DNA of 64,000 bases from Methanobacterium subterraneum (GTDB taxonomy: Archaea; Methanobacteriota; Methanobacteria; Methanobacteriales; Methanobacteriaceae): contig NZ_CP017768.1 in NCBI RefSeq assembly GCF_002813695.1, forward strand, positions 806,001 to 870,000, written 5' to 3'. The position numbers and the translations under genes are program-made. Under the pieces are notes generated by a model. It had not been told where the DNA came from. It saw nothing but the letters and a program-made list of their open reading frames with translations, and did no database searches. This document shows positions 52,101 through 63,638 of the stretch, in pieces. The number at the start of each line of letters is the position of its first letter. Position 1 is the first letter of the stretch.

Positions 52101-52724
52101 ATGAAATCCTGTATAATACTTTGTGGTGGCAGAAGCCGACGTATGGGAAAGGATAAAGGATTGATGAATTTAGATGGGGACCCCTTCATAATCCACTTGT
52201 TGAAGATGGTTGTAAAAATTACTGAAGAAATCATACTGGTTTTAAGGGATAAAAAACAGGTAGAATTATATCAAAACTGTATTAATGACTTTAAAAGGCA
52301 AATACATAATCATGACCCCCACATCAAACTGGTAGTTGATATTGAAGTAGATCAGGGCCCCCTTCTGGGACTTTATACTGGCTTATCACACATAAAATCA
52401 GAGGGTGCATTAGTTTTGCCCTGTGATTCTCCTTTTGTCTCACCTTACTTTGTAGATAAAATGTTCGAATTAACAGAAGTTAGTGAAGCCTGTATTCTGG
52501 TTCCAGTTTGGCCAGATGGATCAACCGAACCATTACATTCTTATTACTGTAAAGAATGTATTCCTATAATTCAGAAACAGTTGGAAAATGGTTTTCGGAA
52601 TGTTAAATCATTACTGGAAAAAATTGATGTAGCTTATGTTGGTGTTGAAGTTTTAGATCCAGGAAAAAAAAGTTTCATCAATTTAAACCGTCCAGAAGAT
52701 GTGTCCCAATCCCTTAAGAAATAA
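52101..52724 (+). CDS. mobA: Molybdenum cofactor guanylyltransferase (MobA-like)
   Basis: About 207 residues. MobA joins GMP to molybdopterin, giving the dinucleotide cofactor used, for example, by formylmethanofuran dehydrogenase. The GTP-binding opening IILCGGRSRRMGKDKGLM at residues 4-21 is diagnostic. LVVDIEVDQGPLLGLYTGL and LVLPCDSPFVSPYFVDKM give the metal-binding Asp and the MobA pattern. ATG 52101 gives the expected N-terminus, while an in-frame TTG at 52083 would add six residues. MoaE lies further right. Monocistronic. Confidence 0.88.
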   Translation: MKSCIILCGGRSRRMGKDKGLMNLDGDPFIIHLLKMVVKITEEIILVLRDKKQVELYQNCINDFKRQIHNHDPHIKLVVDIEVDQGPLLGLYTGLSHIKSEGALVLPCDSPFVSPYFVDKMFELTEVSEACILVPVWPDGSTEPLHSYYCKECIPIIQKQLENGFRNVKSLLEKIDVAYVGVEVLDPGKKSFINLNRPEDVSQSLKK

Positions 52725-52957
52725 AAAAATCATTATTCTAATAATTAACAATTAAAAACATAAACAAAGGGACGTAGGGGCAGGAGTAGTAAATAATAGT
52801 TCAAGATGAATCAACATCCCCATCTTTTTTTTAATTCATTTATTAAGCTGTTTAAGGTTATTAATTCTAGATAATCCAAGATAACTAATAAAAAAGGAGA
52901 TTTTTTTATGGATTTAGAGAGATTTAATGAGGAAAATTGTGGGGTGATGTTCATAAA

Positions 52958-53209
<252 letters not shown>

Positions 53210-53323
53210 ATTTAGTTTTTTAATGTTATTGGTAGCACCACTTAAAAAGGTTACGGAATAATCCCCATTTTAATTAATAAAGAATGAAATAAAAAAAAAT
53301 TAAAGTGGGTTTTTATTGTCTAA

Positions 53324-54091
53324 TTACTGAGTTATTTCCACGTGAGCGTGTTGATCAAAGGGATTGGTTCTAACTGCCAGTGAAAACAGGTAAGGGTAGT
53401 TTTTCATTAAATGTTCCATATACTGTAACCATTCAACTAATAAAAGGCTGTAAATCCGTACTAAATCCCCAGAAAGATGATCAAAGTCTGATTTTGGAAG
53501 CTTAGCCAGGTCAATACGGTTATCCAGTTCCTCCATGAGGTGGAATACTGCCCAGAGAAGATCAGTGAATGTTTCATGTTCCAGTAAGTTGGGGTTCTCC
53601 AGTAAAGCCAGTAAGAATTTCCGCTCATCTACCAGGAATTTTTTAGTATATATTAAAAACTGAATTGATTTGGGGTCATCCTTGATATTTAAGGTGTATT
53701 CAAATTCTTGGATGGCTTTTTTTGCCCTTTTGAAATCTTTTTCAGACCAGTTATTGTTGATCAAAAGATCGTCTTTTATGTGTTCAGCATCAGGGTCGAA
53801 TTTGGTGATGGCTGTCAGTAGATCAGTTCCCACTTCACTGAAAAAGGCACCAATTACCATGTTTAGTTTTTCCATCATCTGCTTCTTTTCTCTGCTGCTG
53901 ATGGCATTTTCAATTACCAACACCACGAAGAGTATCTCAATGGGTAAAAAGGCAATATCAATACCAATGTAAAATAAAACTCCATGGAGATCATGGAAGA
54001 TGAAATAATTGGCCACGTAAAGTAAGGCAGAAAGTATAACCAGAAATATTCCCAGTTTAACCTTCCAACCAAAATATTCAGATAGTTTCAT
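53324..54091 (-). CDS. Two-helix membrane protein with large cytoplasmic helical domain
   Basis: A 255-residue protein. Two N-terminal membrane helices (GIFLVILSALLYVANYFIF and DIAFLPIEILFVVLVIENAI) are followed by about 190 mainly helical residues (LTAITKFDPDAEHIKDDLL, FKRAKKAIQEFEYTL, LLVEWLQYMEHLMKNYPYLFSL). I recognise it as a common uncharacterised archaeal membrane protein type but can give no function. ATG 54091 follows AGGTG. It stands alone. Confidence 0.65.
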   Translation of the reverse strand: MKLSEYFGWKVKLGIFLVILSALLYVANYFIFHDLHGVLFYIGIDIAFLPIEILFVVLVIENAISSREKKQMMEKLNMVIGAFFSEVGTDLLTAITKFDPDAEHIKDDLLINNNWSEKDFKRAKKAIQEFEYTLNIKDDPKSIQFLIYTKKFLVDERKFLLALLENPNLLEHETFTDLLWAVFHLMEELDNRIDLAKLPKSDFDHLSGDLVRIYSLLLVEWLQYMEHLMKNYPYLFSLAVRTNPFDQHAHVEITQ

Positions 54092-54283
54092 TCATTCACC
54101 TGTTTTAATCAATTAATAATTATATTATTTTAATTCTTTTTCCATATATAGGGGATTCACATCTTAATTAGAAAGTTTAAGAAATTAGTATTATACTGGA
54201 GTTTTACACTAATAACAGATTTTACCTCGTTTCTACCCATGTACAATAAATGGAGGAATATTATGCATTAAAATGTTACGATC

Positions 54284-54844
54284 TTATTTCACTGCAGAAA
54301 TAATGGTGATTGGGTTTCTTCCCAGCATCATGGTGCCTCTTTCGGTTATTTTCCCCTTGGCAATGGTTACTTCCACCACATCGGGAGTCATTCCCAATTC
54401 TTTAAGGGTGTCAACCGCTTCAACCCTGGTTTCCAATAGGATGGAAGTTACCACTATTCGACCATGTTTATTAAGCTTTTCATATCCCTGTTTTATTATA
54501 AATGGGAGATCTCCACTGCTTCCACCTACCAGGAAGGTGTCGAAGGATTCAATGCCTTCCAATACCTCTAGGGCATCACCTTCCACCAGTTGAACTTTAG
54601 GGGTGAGACCATGTTTTTGCAAATTTTGACGGGTTAGTTCCAGGGCTTCCGGATTTTTATCCAGTGCAATCACTTTCCGGGCCTTACGAGCGGATTCCAG
54701 TGTTAAACCACCACTACCGCAGCCCACATCAACCACTGTATCATTGGATGCTATTCTGGCCTTGCACATTACCAGGCACCTTACCTCTTCCTTAGTAGGT
54801 CCGGGCACACCCTGGATCTGGACGAAATCCTCATCCGGGATCAT
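54284..54844 (-). CDS. cbiT: Cobalt-precorrin-6B C15-methyltransferase / decarboxylase (CbiT)
   Basis: About 186 residues. CbiT methylates C15 and decarboxylates the C12 acetate in anaerobic cobalamin synthesis, needed for the corrinoid of the methyltransferase Mtr. PGPTKEEVRCLVMCKA near residue 14 is the family opening, VVDVGCGSGGLTLESA near 35 is SAM motif I, and DTFLVGGSSGDLPFIIKQG near 102 matches the CbiT motif. ATG 54844 overlaps the ubiX stop (ATGA), favouring it over an upstream frame from 54862. Confidence 0.92.
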   Translation of the reverse strand: MIPDEDFVQIQGVPGPTKEEVRCLVMCKARIASNDTVVDVGCGSGGLTLESARKARKVIALDKNPEALELTRQNLQKHGLTPKVQLVEGDALEVLEGIESFDTFLVGGSSGDLPFIIKQGYEKLNKHGRIVVTSILLETRVEAVDTLKELGMTPDVVEVTIAKGKITERGTMMLGRNPITIISAVK

Positions 54845-55401
54845 GGGACCTCTCCCTGCCATCTCTGGTAGAGGTTATGGTCAATATGGAGAACATCCAG
54901 TATTTTACCCACTAGGAAATCAACCAGATCATCCATGTTCTGGGGTTGGTGGTAAAAAGCAGGCATTGCTGGGAGGATTATTGCACCTTCACGGCTGATA
55001 CTTAGCATATTCTCTAAATGAACTGAACGTAAAGGCGTTTCGCGGGGCACCAGGAGTAACGTTCTTCTCTCCTTCAAAACTACATCTGCAGCCCGGGTAA
55101 CCGCATTGCTGGCAAAACCAGTGGATATTGCAGAAATGGTCTTCATGGTACAGGGGACAATGACCATGGATTCAAAACGGCAGGAACCACTGTTAATGGC
55201 ACTGGTAAGGTCTCCTGGATCATAAAACTTGTGACAAAGTCCCTTTAGTTCATCTTCATCCATCCCCATTTCGTATTTCAGGATGATACGTGCCGGGTCA
55301 GTTACCACCAGGGCAGTTTTCCTTCCCATTTCTTTCAATACTTCCAGGAGTCTGACACCGTAAATAACGCCGCTAGCTCCAGTTATGGCTACCACTATCA
55401 T
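54841..55401 (-). CDS. ubiX: Flavin prenyltransferase (UbiX/Pad1 family)
   Basis: About 186 residues. UbiX attaches a dimethylallyl group to FMN, making the prenyl-FMN cofactor of UbiD-type decarboxylases. AITGASGVIYGVRLLEVL at residues 5-22 binds FMN phosphate; VIVPCTMKTISAISTGFA near 102 and LLLVPRETPLRSVHLENM near 135 supply the active-site residues; PAMPAFYHQPQ near 160 closes the site. ATG 55401 is preferred over ATG 55410. It is first in a two-gene operon with cbiT; no ubiD is nearby. Confidence 0.92.
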   Translation of the reverse strand: MIVVAITGASGVIYGVRLLEVLKEMGRKTALVVTDPARIILKYEMGMDEDELKGLCHKFYDPGDLTSAINSGSCRFESMVIVPCTMKTISAISTGFASNAVTRAADVVLKERRTLLLVPRETPLRSVHLENMLSISREGAIILPAMPAFYHQPQNMDDLVDFLVGKILDVLHIDHNLYQRWQGEVP

Positions 55402-55533
55402 TTTAATCACTATTGTCTAAATAAGCTTATTTATCCACTTGAATACTATGTAATTAATGAATTAATTCTATAAAGTTAAATGTATATAGGAAAGTATTTG
55501 GTTAGAATCCAATAAATGGCTTTAGACGATGAT

Positions 55534-56697
55534 TTAATCAGGGATATCTAGATAATCAATGAAATTAAGTTCAGAGGCTTTTTCTGAGTATTTTTCTGGA
55601 AGGTAGATGCATAAATCCGCATGATTGAAACGGGCATCTTTAAGTGCCCTAACCAGATTAGAAATATCACCTAGTGGGACAATATCCCCATTTACAGACA
55701 CTGGAGTGGTCATTTCATGGAAAGATGGGTATTCTGGAATATCAACCATTATATATTCTTCACCAGCTCCTATGTCCAGGGCTATATCATTTTCAGCTTT
55801 TTTTATGGAAGTTATATTCATTTTAAAAATATCCTCTGGATTGGGTATGTCATTGAGTTTAAGGGAGTACACCCGTTTAAAGAGTTGCCTGTTGTCCAAT
55901 CTTCTCATAATATCTCCGATGAAACCATTCACAGCTCTGGCTGATGAGATTATGTCAATATCATCGTAGCGGTAAATCTCGTGTTCATTGATTAGCTGTT
56001 TTTCCAGTAGTTTCCCCAAGCAGCGCCGGAACATGGAGTTAACAATCCTGGTGGTATGGTGCTGGTAAACACTTGGATACATGAAATAACGAGCTAACAA
56101 CATGGATTCTGCTGCCTGAACACCTTTGCCATCCAGGAGGAGTAACTCGTTTTCCAGTTTCATATTGTAAATAAGGCGTTCCACATCGATAACACCATAA
56201 GCAACCCCTGTGAAGTATGAATCCCTTAGCAAGTAGTCCATACGATCCACATCCAGTTCACCTGAGATCATATGGCCCAGTGGCCCTTCACCACTGATCA
56301 CCTTCAGTACTTCATTCACACTGAACTTTTCAGATAGAATGTCTCCCAGTTGTGATTCTTTAATGAGTTTGGAGGTGAGTTCCTCATGGGATGATTCAAT
56401 ACTGCCCTCTGATACATGAGAAAATGGTCCATGGCCCGCATCATGTAGAATGGCACAACATCGAATCAGGGAATGAGTATCTTCATCCAGCTGCAGGTTT
56501 AGGGCCAACCTGGAGGCCAAATACATGGTGCCAATGGAATGTTCAAAACGAGTATGATTGGCACCTGGGTACACCAGATAGGTAAATCCTAACTGTTTGA
56601 TCCTCCTCAGACGCTGAATTTCAGGAGTATCCGTTAATTTAACTTCAAAATCATCTAACTGAAGATTTCCATGAACACTATCCCGAATAAACTTCAT
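55534..56697 (-). CDS. HD-domain phosphohydrolase (dGTPase-like)
   Basis: A 387-residue HD-superfamily protein. IRDSVHGNLQLDDFE opens the YpgQ/dNTPase-like family. HTRFEHSIGTMYLASRL near residue 48 provides the first His, CCAILHDAGHGPFSH near 84 the HD pair, and SGELDVDRMDYLLRDSYFTG near 150 (quoted in part: DVDRMDYLLRDSYF) the last Asp. Relatives hydrolyse dNTPs or other nucleotides, so a role in nucleotide pool control is likely. The start at ATG 56697 gives the canonical MKFIRDSVHG. Monocistronic. Confidence 0.88.
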   Translation of the reverse strand: MKFIRDSVHGNLQLDDFEVKLTDTPEIQRLRRIKQLGFTYLVYPGANHTRFEHSIGTMYLASRLALNLQLDEDTHSLIRCCAILHDAGHGPFSHVSEGSIESSHEELTSKLIKESQLGDILSEKFSVNEVLKVISGEGPLGHMISGELDVDRMDYLLRDSYFTGVAYGVIDVERLIYNMKLENELLLLDGKGVQAAESMLLARYFMYPSVYQHHTTRIVNSMFRRCLGKLLEKQLINEHEIYRYDDIDIISSARAVNGFIGDIMRRLDNRQLFKRVYSLKLNDIPNPEDIFKMNITSIKKAENDIALDIGAGEEYIMVDIPEYPSFHEMTTPVSVNGDIVPLGDISNLVRALKDARFNHADLCIYLPEKYSEKASELNFIDYLDIPD

Positions 56698-56884
56698 TTA
56701 GGACCTCCATGGAGCTTATAAATTGCTTTCCCCCTCTTGAAATGATTAAATTCAAGGTAAACCCCCATTTTGGAATATTCAGTTCAAATCTGACTCTTTA
56801 ATAAATCGAACGCAATTTTAGCTCTGCCTTAAGTTCAAATCTGACATTAGTTCTAAATCTACCTAAGTTCAAAACCCGAATATT

Positions 56885-58463
<1,579 letters not shown>

Positions 58464-60197
58464 ATGATAAAGATTGAGAATCTATCAAAAACTTACCACA
58501 TGGAGGAAGGTCTTAAGATCAAGGCACTGGATCAGGTTAACCTGGAAGTGGAAAAGGGTGAGATTGTGGGGATTATTGGGACCAGTGGTTCTGGTAAAAC
58601 CAGTTTGCTCCGTGTGTTAAGGGGTGTGGAACCATTTGATGATGGGTCAATTACCATTGATGATGTGACAGTGACCCCTGAATCCACCACTTACTATTCC
58701 CGGAAACTGCGAGAGGCAACCGCAATTCACCTGCAGCGTTCCTTTGGATTATGGTCTGAAACAGCAATTAACAATGTTATAAGGAAGCTTTACGGGACTA
58801 AGTATGGGGATGAAGCATTAACTGATTTTGACTTTGCATTTGACGAGTTTGAAGAGGAAGCTATGGAAATTCTCCGTGTGGTGGGTCTGGATCATAAAGC
58901 CACTCATTTCGCACCAGTACTGAGTGGTGGGGAAAAACAGAGACTTATTATGGCCCGACAGTTAGCTAAAAAGCCCAAAGTTCTATTGTTAGACGAACCT
59001 GCCACCATGTCTTGCCCTAAGACAAAACAGGAAATTCTGGATGCGATTCGTAATATTAACCAGGACTTGGGAGTGACCGTAATCCTGGTTTCTCACCTTC
59101 CTGAGGTTCATCACTACCTCTCCCAGAGGCTGGTATTAATGGAAGAAGGACAGGTGGTGGATGTAGGTTCACCAGATAAAATAATCAAGGAATTCCTCCA
59201 GAAAATGGAAGATGAACTACCCAAACGTAACAGTGAAGATATTGGGAAGACCATAATCAAAGCCCGCGACCTGGAGAAAAGGTTTTATCTTCTTAAAGCA
59301 GGTAATGTGCTGGAGTTAACAGATGCAAGCTTCGATATTAATGAAAGAGAGATCGTTTCCCTTATTGGGCCCAGTGGTGCTGGTAAGACCGTGCTACTAC
59401 GTATGGTGGGTGGTCTGGACCTTCCTGATGCCGGTAAAGTCACCTTTAAACTGGACGGTGAATGGGTGGACATGCACCAGCCTGGAATTGACCGAATGGA
59501 AATCCGCCGCCAAATGGGATTCATGCACCAGGAATTCGCACTGGTACATCACGCCCGTATCCGGGATCAGATCGCCGGAAGACTGGGAGTTAAAGGAATA
59601 ATGGTAGTGGATGAAGCCAAGAAAAAAGCCGAAGAACTGGGTATCAGTGACCTGGCCCTGGATGTTCTATACCAGCTCACAGATCTTCCCGAAAATGAGG
59701 CAAAACAGCGTTTAGAACAGTTAGGTTTATCTGGAAATATTTTAGATGCACTTTTCCCAAGTTTCCCAGATAATAAAATCAAAGAATATGCTGAACCCAT
59801 ATTCAAAGCACTGGACCTTCCCCTGGATATTTTAAATCGTCGATCCTATGAATTATCAGGAGGTCAGAAAGTCAGGGCAACCCTGGCCCTGGTGCTAACA
59901 TCACATCCCAAGGTTCTTATCTTAGATGAACCATTCGGTGATCTGGATCCGATAACCCTCCGTATTGTTTCCAATTCCCTCAAACGGATAAATAAAGAAT
60001 TCAACACCACCATCATCATGGTTAGCCATCATATTGACTTCATTGAGGAACTTTCCACCCGTTCCATACGCATGGAAGATGGGAAACTCATTGGAGATGG
60101 AGATCCTGATATTGAGTGTGATAAATTCATTAAAAGCTGTGGAGCTCATTATCTTGAGAATATTTCCCAGTGGAAAGAGAAATTACTGGAAGAATAA
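58464..60197 (+). CDS. atwA: Methyl-coenzyme M reductase activation system component A2 (AtwA)
   Basis: A 577-residue protein with two ABC ATPase domains and no membrane part. AtwA provides ATP-dependent steps in the reductive activation of methyl-coenzyme M reductase. Domain 1 has GTSGSGKTSLLRVL at residues 37-50, LSGGEKQRLIMARQL near 150 and LLLDEPATMS near 173. Domain 2 has GPSGAGKTVLLRMV near 302, a long family insertion, LSGGQKVRATLALVL near 468 and LILDEPFGDLDP near 488. It is specific to methanogens and their relatives. A flavin reductase gene follows after 51 bases. Confidence 0.93.
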   Translation: MIKIENLSKTYHMEEGLKIKALDQVNLEVEKGEIVGIIGTSGSGKTSLLRVLRGVEPFDDGSITIDDVTVTPESTTYYSRKLREATAIHLQRSFGLWSETAINNVIRKLYGTKYGDEALTDFDFAFDEFEEEAMEILRVVGLDHKATHFAPVLSGGEKQRLIMARQLAKKPKVLLLDEPATMSCPKTKQEILDAIRNINQDLGVTVILVSHLPEVHHYLSQRLVLMEEGQVVDVGSPDKIIKEFLQKMEDELPKRNSEDIGKTIIKARDLEKRFYLLKAGNVLELTDASFDINEREIVSLIGPSGAGKTVLLRMVGGLDLPDAGKVTFKLDGEWVDMHQPGIDRMEIRRQMGFMHQEFALVHHARIRDQIAGRLGVKGIMVVDEAKKKAEELGISDLALDVLYQLTDLPENEAKQRLEQLGLSGNILDALFPSFPDNKIKEYAEPIFKALDLPLDILNRRSYELSGGQKVRATLALVLTSHPKVLILDEPFGDLDPITLRIVSNSLKRINKEFNTTIIMVSHHIDFIEELSTRSIRMEDGKLIGDGDPDIECDKFIKSCGAHYLENISQWKEKLLEE

Positions 60198-60248
60198 AAT
60201 TTTTTACTTGGATATAACTAAACATGAAAAAAAGGGGAGATTTTTACA

Positions 60249-60800
60249 ATGGAATTTGAAAATATGGATGTGGGAAGCTTTTACCGAATGCTGGCACCTC
60301 GCCCCACCATAATTGTGACCACTGTGAATAATGAAGGGGAAGTTAATGCTGCCCCTTTTTCCTTCACCATGCCAGTTTCAGTTAACCCACCATTAATTGC
60401 AGTGTCATCTGTGCCCCGGCACCATACTTATCAGAATCTGGAAGAAACCAGGGAGTTGGTGGTTAACATTCCCAGTGCAGATATACTCAACCAACTATGG
60501 GTTACTGGTGAAAAGTTCCCCCAGGGAGTGAATGAGATTAAAGAAGCAGGTTTGACTGAGATGGATTCTGTTGAAGTCGCACCACCTTGGATAAAGGAAT
60601 GCCTGGCCCATATGGAGTGTAAAGTTGAATTCACCCAGGAATGTGGTGATCATCATTTAGTGGTTGGACGGGTATTGAAGGTTGGTGTCAGGGAAGATGC
60701 CATGCGGGAAGGACTTCTGGATGTGGAAATGGTGAAACCATTACTCCATCTAGGTGGTAAGGACTTTGTGGTGGGTGACCATCGTAGGAAAGTGGATTGA
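60249..60800 (+). CDS. Flavin reductase-like (FMN-binding split-barrel) protein
   Basis: A 183-residue FMN-binding split-barrel protein. MLAPRPTIIVTTVNNEGEVN near residue 10 (in part: PRPTIIVTTVNNEG), NAAPFSFTMPVSVNPPLIAVS near 29 (in part: APFSFTMPVSVNPP), and FVVNIPSAD-like NLEETRELVVNIPSADIL are the family blocks binding FMN; a C-terminal DHHLVVGRVLKVGV strand follows. Members transfer electrons between NAD(P)H or F420 and FMN or other acceptors. It follows atwA on the same strand after 51 bases, with GGGGAG before ATG 60249, so a redox part in reductase activation is possible. Confidence 0.87.
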   Translation: MEFENMDVGSFYRMLAPRPTIIVTTVNNEGEVNAAPFSFTMPVSVNPPLIAVSSVPRHHTYQNLEETRELVVNIPSADILNQLWVTGEKFPQGVNEIKEAGLTEMDSVEVAPPWIKECLAHMECKVEFTQECGDHHLVVGRVLKVGVREDAMREGLLDVEMVKPLLHLGGKDFVVGDHRRKVD

Positions 60801-60959
60801 AAATAATTTCAAGGTAATATAGCTTTATTAATCCAATTCTAGTAAAATTTGTTGGAATTAAATTAGATCAATGTAAGGGGAAATAAAAATAAAAGTGAAT
60901 AAATAGAATAATATAATGGATTAAAATTATGGGAATAATTTAAAATGGGAAGTCAAAAT

Positions 60960-61355
60960 ATGTTCAACACTATAATGGTCCCCACTGATGGATCCGAGTA
61001 CTCTAAAAGGGCTGAAAATACCGCATTATCTCTTGCTAAAAAATTGGGTTCAACTGTTGTTGCCCTCCACATAATCGATGATAAACTCATATATCCCTAT
61101 GAAGTACTGCAGGATGAGGGTAAAGCCATTCTCCAGGAAGTACAAAAGAAGGGTCAGGATATGGGTGTGGAAGTCCATGAAATACTTCTGGTTGGAAGCC
61201 CCACCAAGGATATGGTCAAAATAACCCAGAAAGCAGGAGCTGATCTGGTGGTTATAGGTACACACGGGAAAACCGGACTGGAGAAGCTTATAATGGGCAG
61301 TGTGGCTGAGAATACTCTGAAAAAAGTTGAAATACCCATATTGCTCGTTAAATAA
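60960..61355 (+). CDS. Universal stress protein (UspA family)
   Basis: About 131 residues of the UspA fold. It begins MFNTIMVPTDGSEYSKRA, has VVALHIIDD near 33, and the ATP-binding pattern GTHGKTGLEKLIMGSVAENTL (in part: GTHGKTGLEKLIMGSVA) near residues 99-115, that is G-2X-G-9X-G(S/T). It is therefore probably an ATP-binding member. An in-frame start at 60945 would add MGSQN. Function: stress adaptation; exact role open. Confidence 0.9.
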   Translation: MFNTIMVPTDGSEYSKRAENTALSLAKKLGSTVVALHIIDDKLIYPYEVLQDEGKAILQEVQKKGQDMGVEVHEILLVGSPTKDMVKITQKAGADLVVIGTHGKTGLEKLIMGSVAENTLKKVEIPILLVK

Positions 61356-61572
61356 ATTCCTTATCTTTCTAATTCATCTTTTTTTTAATATTAATTCATA
61401 CCATACCTGAATCCACGGATAAGAGCTAAATAGGGTTCATAAGACAAGAAAGGCTACCTGGTTAAGATTAATGCCCTATGACTATTTTCATATCCCATAT
61501 AGATCTAATAATATTTCTTAAGGATTAATGACTTACGTCACGAGAGATTTCAATGATAGGGGAGGGGTAATA

Positions 61573-62073
61573 ATGAAAACCATAAAGGGGATTAAATGGA
61601 TATGGCCCATTATCCTAATATTTTTATTTTTAATAAGTATGGGAACGGGTTTTTACATTTCCACATCAATAGCCTTCCCCCAGAATCCAGCCACATATTC
61701 CTATTTTGAGAAGATATGTAACATGCCCTACATCTCCACCCCTGGACCTCTACCTCCAGAAGTGTTTTGGCAGCAGGGTGGAAATTGTGATGACCGTGCC
61801 CTGGCTTTAAAAACGTATCTTGTTAGTAGGGGAGCTGAAGATGTTCAGATATGTTGGGTTTGCAGGATGGAAAACGGTAAAATGATCTCCTCCTATGATG
61901 GGAGCTATGGTCATTCCTTCGTAGTATGGAATAATAAGGTATACAATCCATCTATAAATGAGTCCCGGAAATTCTATGAGGAAGATATCCAAGAATTTCA
62001 GAACTTTTTAAAGGAATTATTCGGATTCAATACCTGGTATTTCGAAAACCAGACAGTTGGGACTTCATTTTGA
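61573..62073 (+). CDS. Exported transglutaminase-like cysteine protease-fold protein
   Basis: About 166 residues. A signal anchor (WIWPIILIFLFLISMGTGFYI) is followed by a small transglutaminase-like domain. GGNCDDRALALKTYLVSRG near residue 78 holds the nucleophile Cys and the typical helix, and YGHSFVVWNNKVYNPSI near 118 the catalytic His with an Asn/Asp following. In pseudomurein-walled methanogens this fold includes wall peptide hydrolases, but here no wall-binding repeats are present. GGGAGGGG before ATG 61573 fixes the start, rejecting an upstream frame from 61528. Confidence 0.72.
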   Translation: MKTIKGIKWIWPIILIFLFLISMGTGFYISTSIAFPQNPATYSYFEKICNMPYISTPGPLPPEVFWQQGGNCDDRALALKTYLVSRGAEDVQICWVCRMENGKMISSYDGSYGHSFVVWNNKVYNPSINESRKFYEEDIQEFQNFLKELFGFNTWYFENQTVGTSF

Positions 62074-62218
62074 ATGTTCAAGTTAAAACATATTGTTATC
62101 ATCACATCACTATATTCCAACTAGCATTAATACAAAACCAACTAAAATTTAATCTGACATTAATAAAAGATTAACCTGAATAATTACGTGAAAAAATGAA
62201 TAAAATGGGGTGATAATA

Positions 62219-62665
62219 ATGAGACTTTGGAGTCTTCATCCTGGATATTTGGATAGTAAAGGTTTGGTGGCACTTTGGAGAGAGGGTTTACTGGCCCGTG
62301 CTGTTTTAACAGGTAAGACTAAAGGTTATACCCATCATCCTCAGCTTAATCGCTTTAAGATACAGGATCATCCCCTTCTTTTTCTGGATACTTACCTAAA
62401 CCATGTTTACAATGAAGCCTGTGCAAGGGGATATAATTTCAATCAGGAAAAAATTGGAGTAAATTGTACCACCAGGCAAATCCCAGTTACCAGTGGGCAA
62501 CTATCCTATGAATTTCATCATCTCCAGGGGAAACTCCAGAAACGAGACCATGATACATACTTGGCAACAAAAAGGTTGATGGATAAAAAGGGATCAATCC
62601 AAACAAACCCTGTTTTTAAAGTAATTCCTGGTGATATTGAACCCTGGGAAAAGGTAGAAAAGTAA
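62219..62665 (+). CDS. Pyrimidine-dimer DNA glycosylase-like protein (T4 endonuclease V family)
   Basis: A 148-residue protein related to T4 endonuclease V-type pyrimidine dimer glycosylases. MRLWSLHPGYLDSKGLVALWREG is the family opening (quoted in part: MRLWSLHPGYLDSKGL), followed by a LARAVLTGKTKGYTHHPQLNR segment and LDTYLNHVYNEACARG. Family members cut UV photoproducts in DNA; many archaeal and bacterial homologues are untested. ATG 62219 follows GGGGTGATAATA, so an alternative start at 62210 is unlikely. Monocistronic. Confidence 0.8.
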   Translation: MRLWSLHPGYLDSKGLVALWREGLLARAVLTGKTKGYTHHPQLNRFKIQDHPLLFLDTYLNHVYNEACARGYNFNQEKIGVNCTTRQIPVTSGQLSYEFHHLQGKLQKRDHDTYLATKRLMDKKGSIQTNPVFKVIPGDIEPWEKVEK

Positions 62666-62884
62666 TATTAAGAGTGAAAAAGGTTAAAAAAGTAATATTG
62701 AAACAGTTGAAAAGGTTAAAAAGTGAAATGGAAACTTACTGAATGAACATTCATAGTCTTACCAATATGATTATTAACCTGAGAGGTGCATAATACTTAA
62801 TAGATAATTGAATTTAGATCAAGGGAATTTCCATTAGATAGATACTAAGATTCGTTGAAAAATGGTATTAGTGTAGGTGGTTGA

Positions 62885-63043
62885 ATGAGCAGATACAAAT
62901 GCAAAGTTTGTGGTTATATCTACGACACTGAATCTGGTGAGCCACGGAATAAGACAGCCCCTGGAACTGAATTTGAAGACTTACCTGATGACTGGTTCTG
63001 CCCTCACTGCGGAGCTAACAAACACCGTTTTGTAACTATATGA
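62885..63043 (+). CDS. Rubredoxin 1
   Basis: A 52-residue rubredoxin, a one-iron FeS4 electron carrier. CKVCGYIYD at residues 6-14 and FCPHCGANK at 38-46 give the four Cys ligands (CX2C...CX2C), with the [11 protein letters not shown] stretch between. Rubredoxins in methanogens feed electrons to oxygen- and peroxide-reducing enzymes such as rubrerythrin and F420H2 oxidase partners. Start ATG 62885. It is the first of four rubredoxin genes in a row, followed 29 bases later by the second. Confidence 0.93.
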   Translation: MSRYKCKVCGYIYDTESGEPRNKTAPGTEFEDLPDDWFCPHCGANKHRFVTI

Positions 63044-63072
63044 TAGTAAACACCAGGAATTGGGGGAATACT

Positions 63073-63231
63073 ATGAAAAGATACAAGTGTAAGGTCTGTA
63101 ATTATATCTACGATCCTGAAGTAGGAGAACCGAGAACCGGAACTCCTCCTGGAACAGCCTTTGAGGATCTGCCCGATGATTGGACCTGCCCTAAATGTGG
63201 TGCTGGTAAATTCCGCTTCATAGCAATTTAA
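63073..63231 (+). CDS. Rubredoxin 2
   Basis: A 52-residue rubredoxin: [26 protein letters not shown] and [15 protein letters not shown] 63073 lies behind GGGGG; an upstream in-frame start at 63040 would add 11 residues and is unlikely. Very similar to rubredoxin 1, suggesting tandem duplication, but Asn replaces Gly after the first CX2C. Confidence 0.93.
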   Translation: MKRYKCKVCNYIYDPEVGEPRTGTPPGTAFEDLPDDWTCPKCGAGKFRFIAI

Positions 63232-63307
63232 TCCAACAAGTGTTTATTTTTTTAATTATCCACTGATCCTCAACCCACAAACCCGTATTTAAGGAAAAGG
63301 TTAAACT

Positions 63308-63490
63308 ATGGAAAAATGAAAATGCAGACTCTGTGGTTACATATATGATCCTGAAAATGAAGACCCCAAAAGGAAAATATCCCCAGGAACACTATTGGAA
63401 GACTTACCTGAAAATTGGGTTTGTCCATCCTGTGGTGCAAAAAAAAGATATTCGTTAGGGTTGAATAAACAATCCAATGATCCTGGTTAA
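63308..63490 (+). pseudogene. Rubredoxin 3, interrupted near its start
   Basis: The frame from ATG 63308 reads [23 protein letters not shown], then [11 protein letters not shown] and [12 protein letters not shown], ending at 63490. Both CX2C pairs are intact. The fourth codon is TGA where many rubredoxins have Trp (TGG) or Tyr. Alternatively, one extra A in AAAA puts a downstream ATG (63316) out of frame with CRLCGY. Either a recent nonsense or indel mutation, or an unusual start. The tail [12 protein letters not shown] is longer than in its neighbours. Confidence 0.7.
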
Positions 63491-63638
63491 AAAAATCCTG
63501 TATTAAACTAGATTTAAACCTTATAGCGGGTTTTAGATCCTTAAAAAATTCATTGCTAAAAATTTTCCATGGGCTTTTCAAAAAAAATGTAATTTCATGA
63601 ATTTATCATGAATAGTTAAACCAAAGAGGTGTAATAAA

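Noticed and set aside
63308..63330. TGA in rubredoxin 3 read as selenocysteine
   Set aside because: The position is not a Cys ligand, selenocysteine is not known in Methanobacteriales, and no SECIS-like structure was recognised. A nonsense or indel change is simpler.
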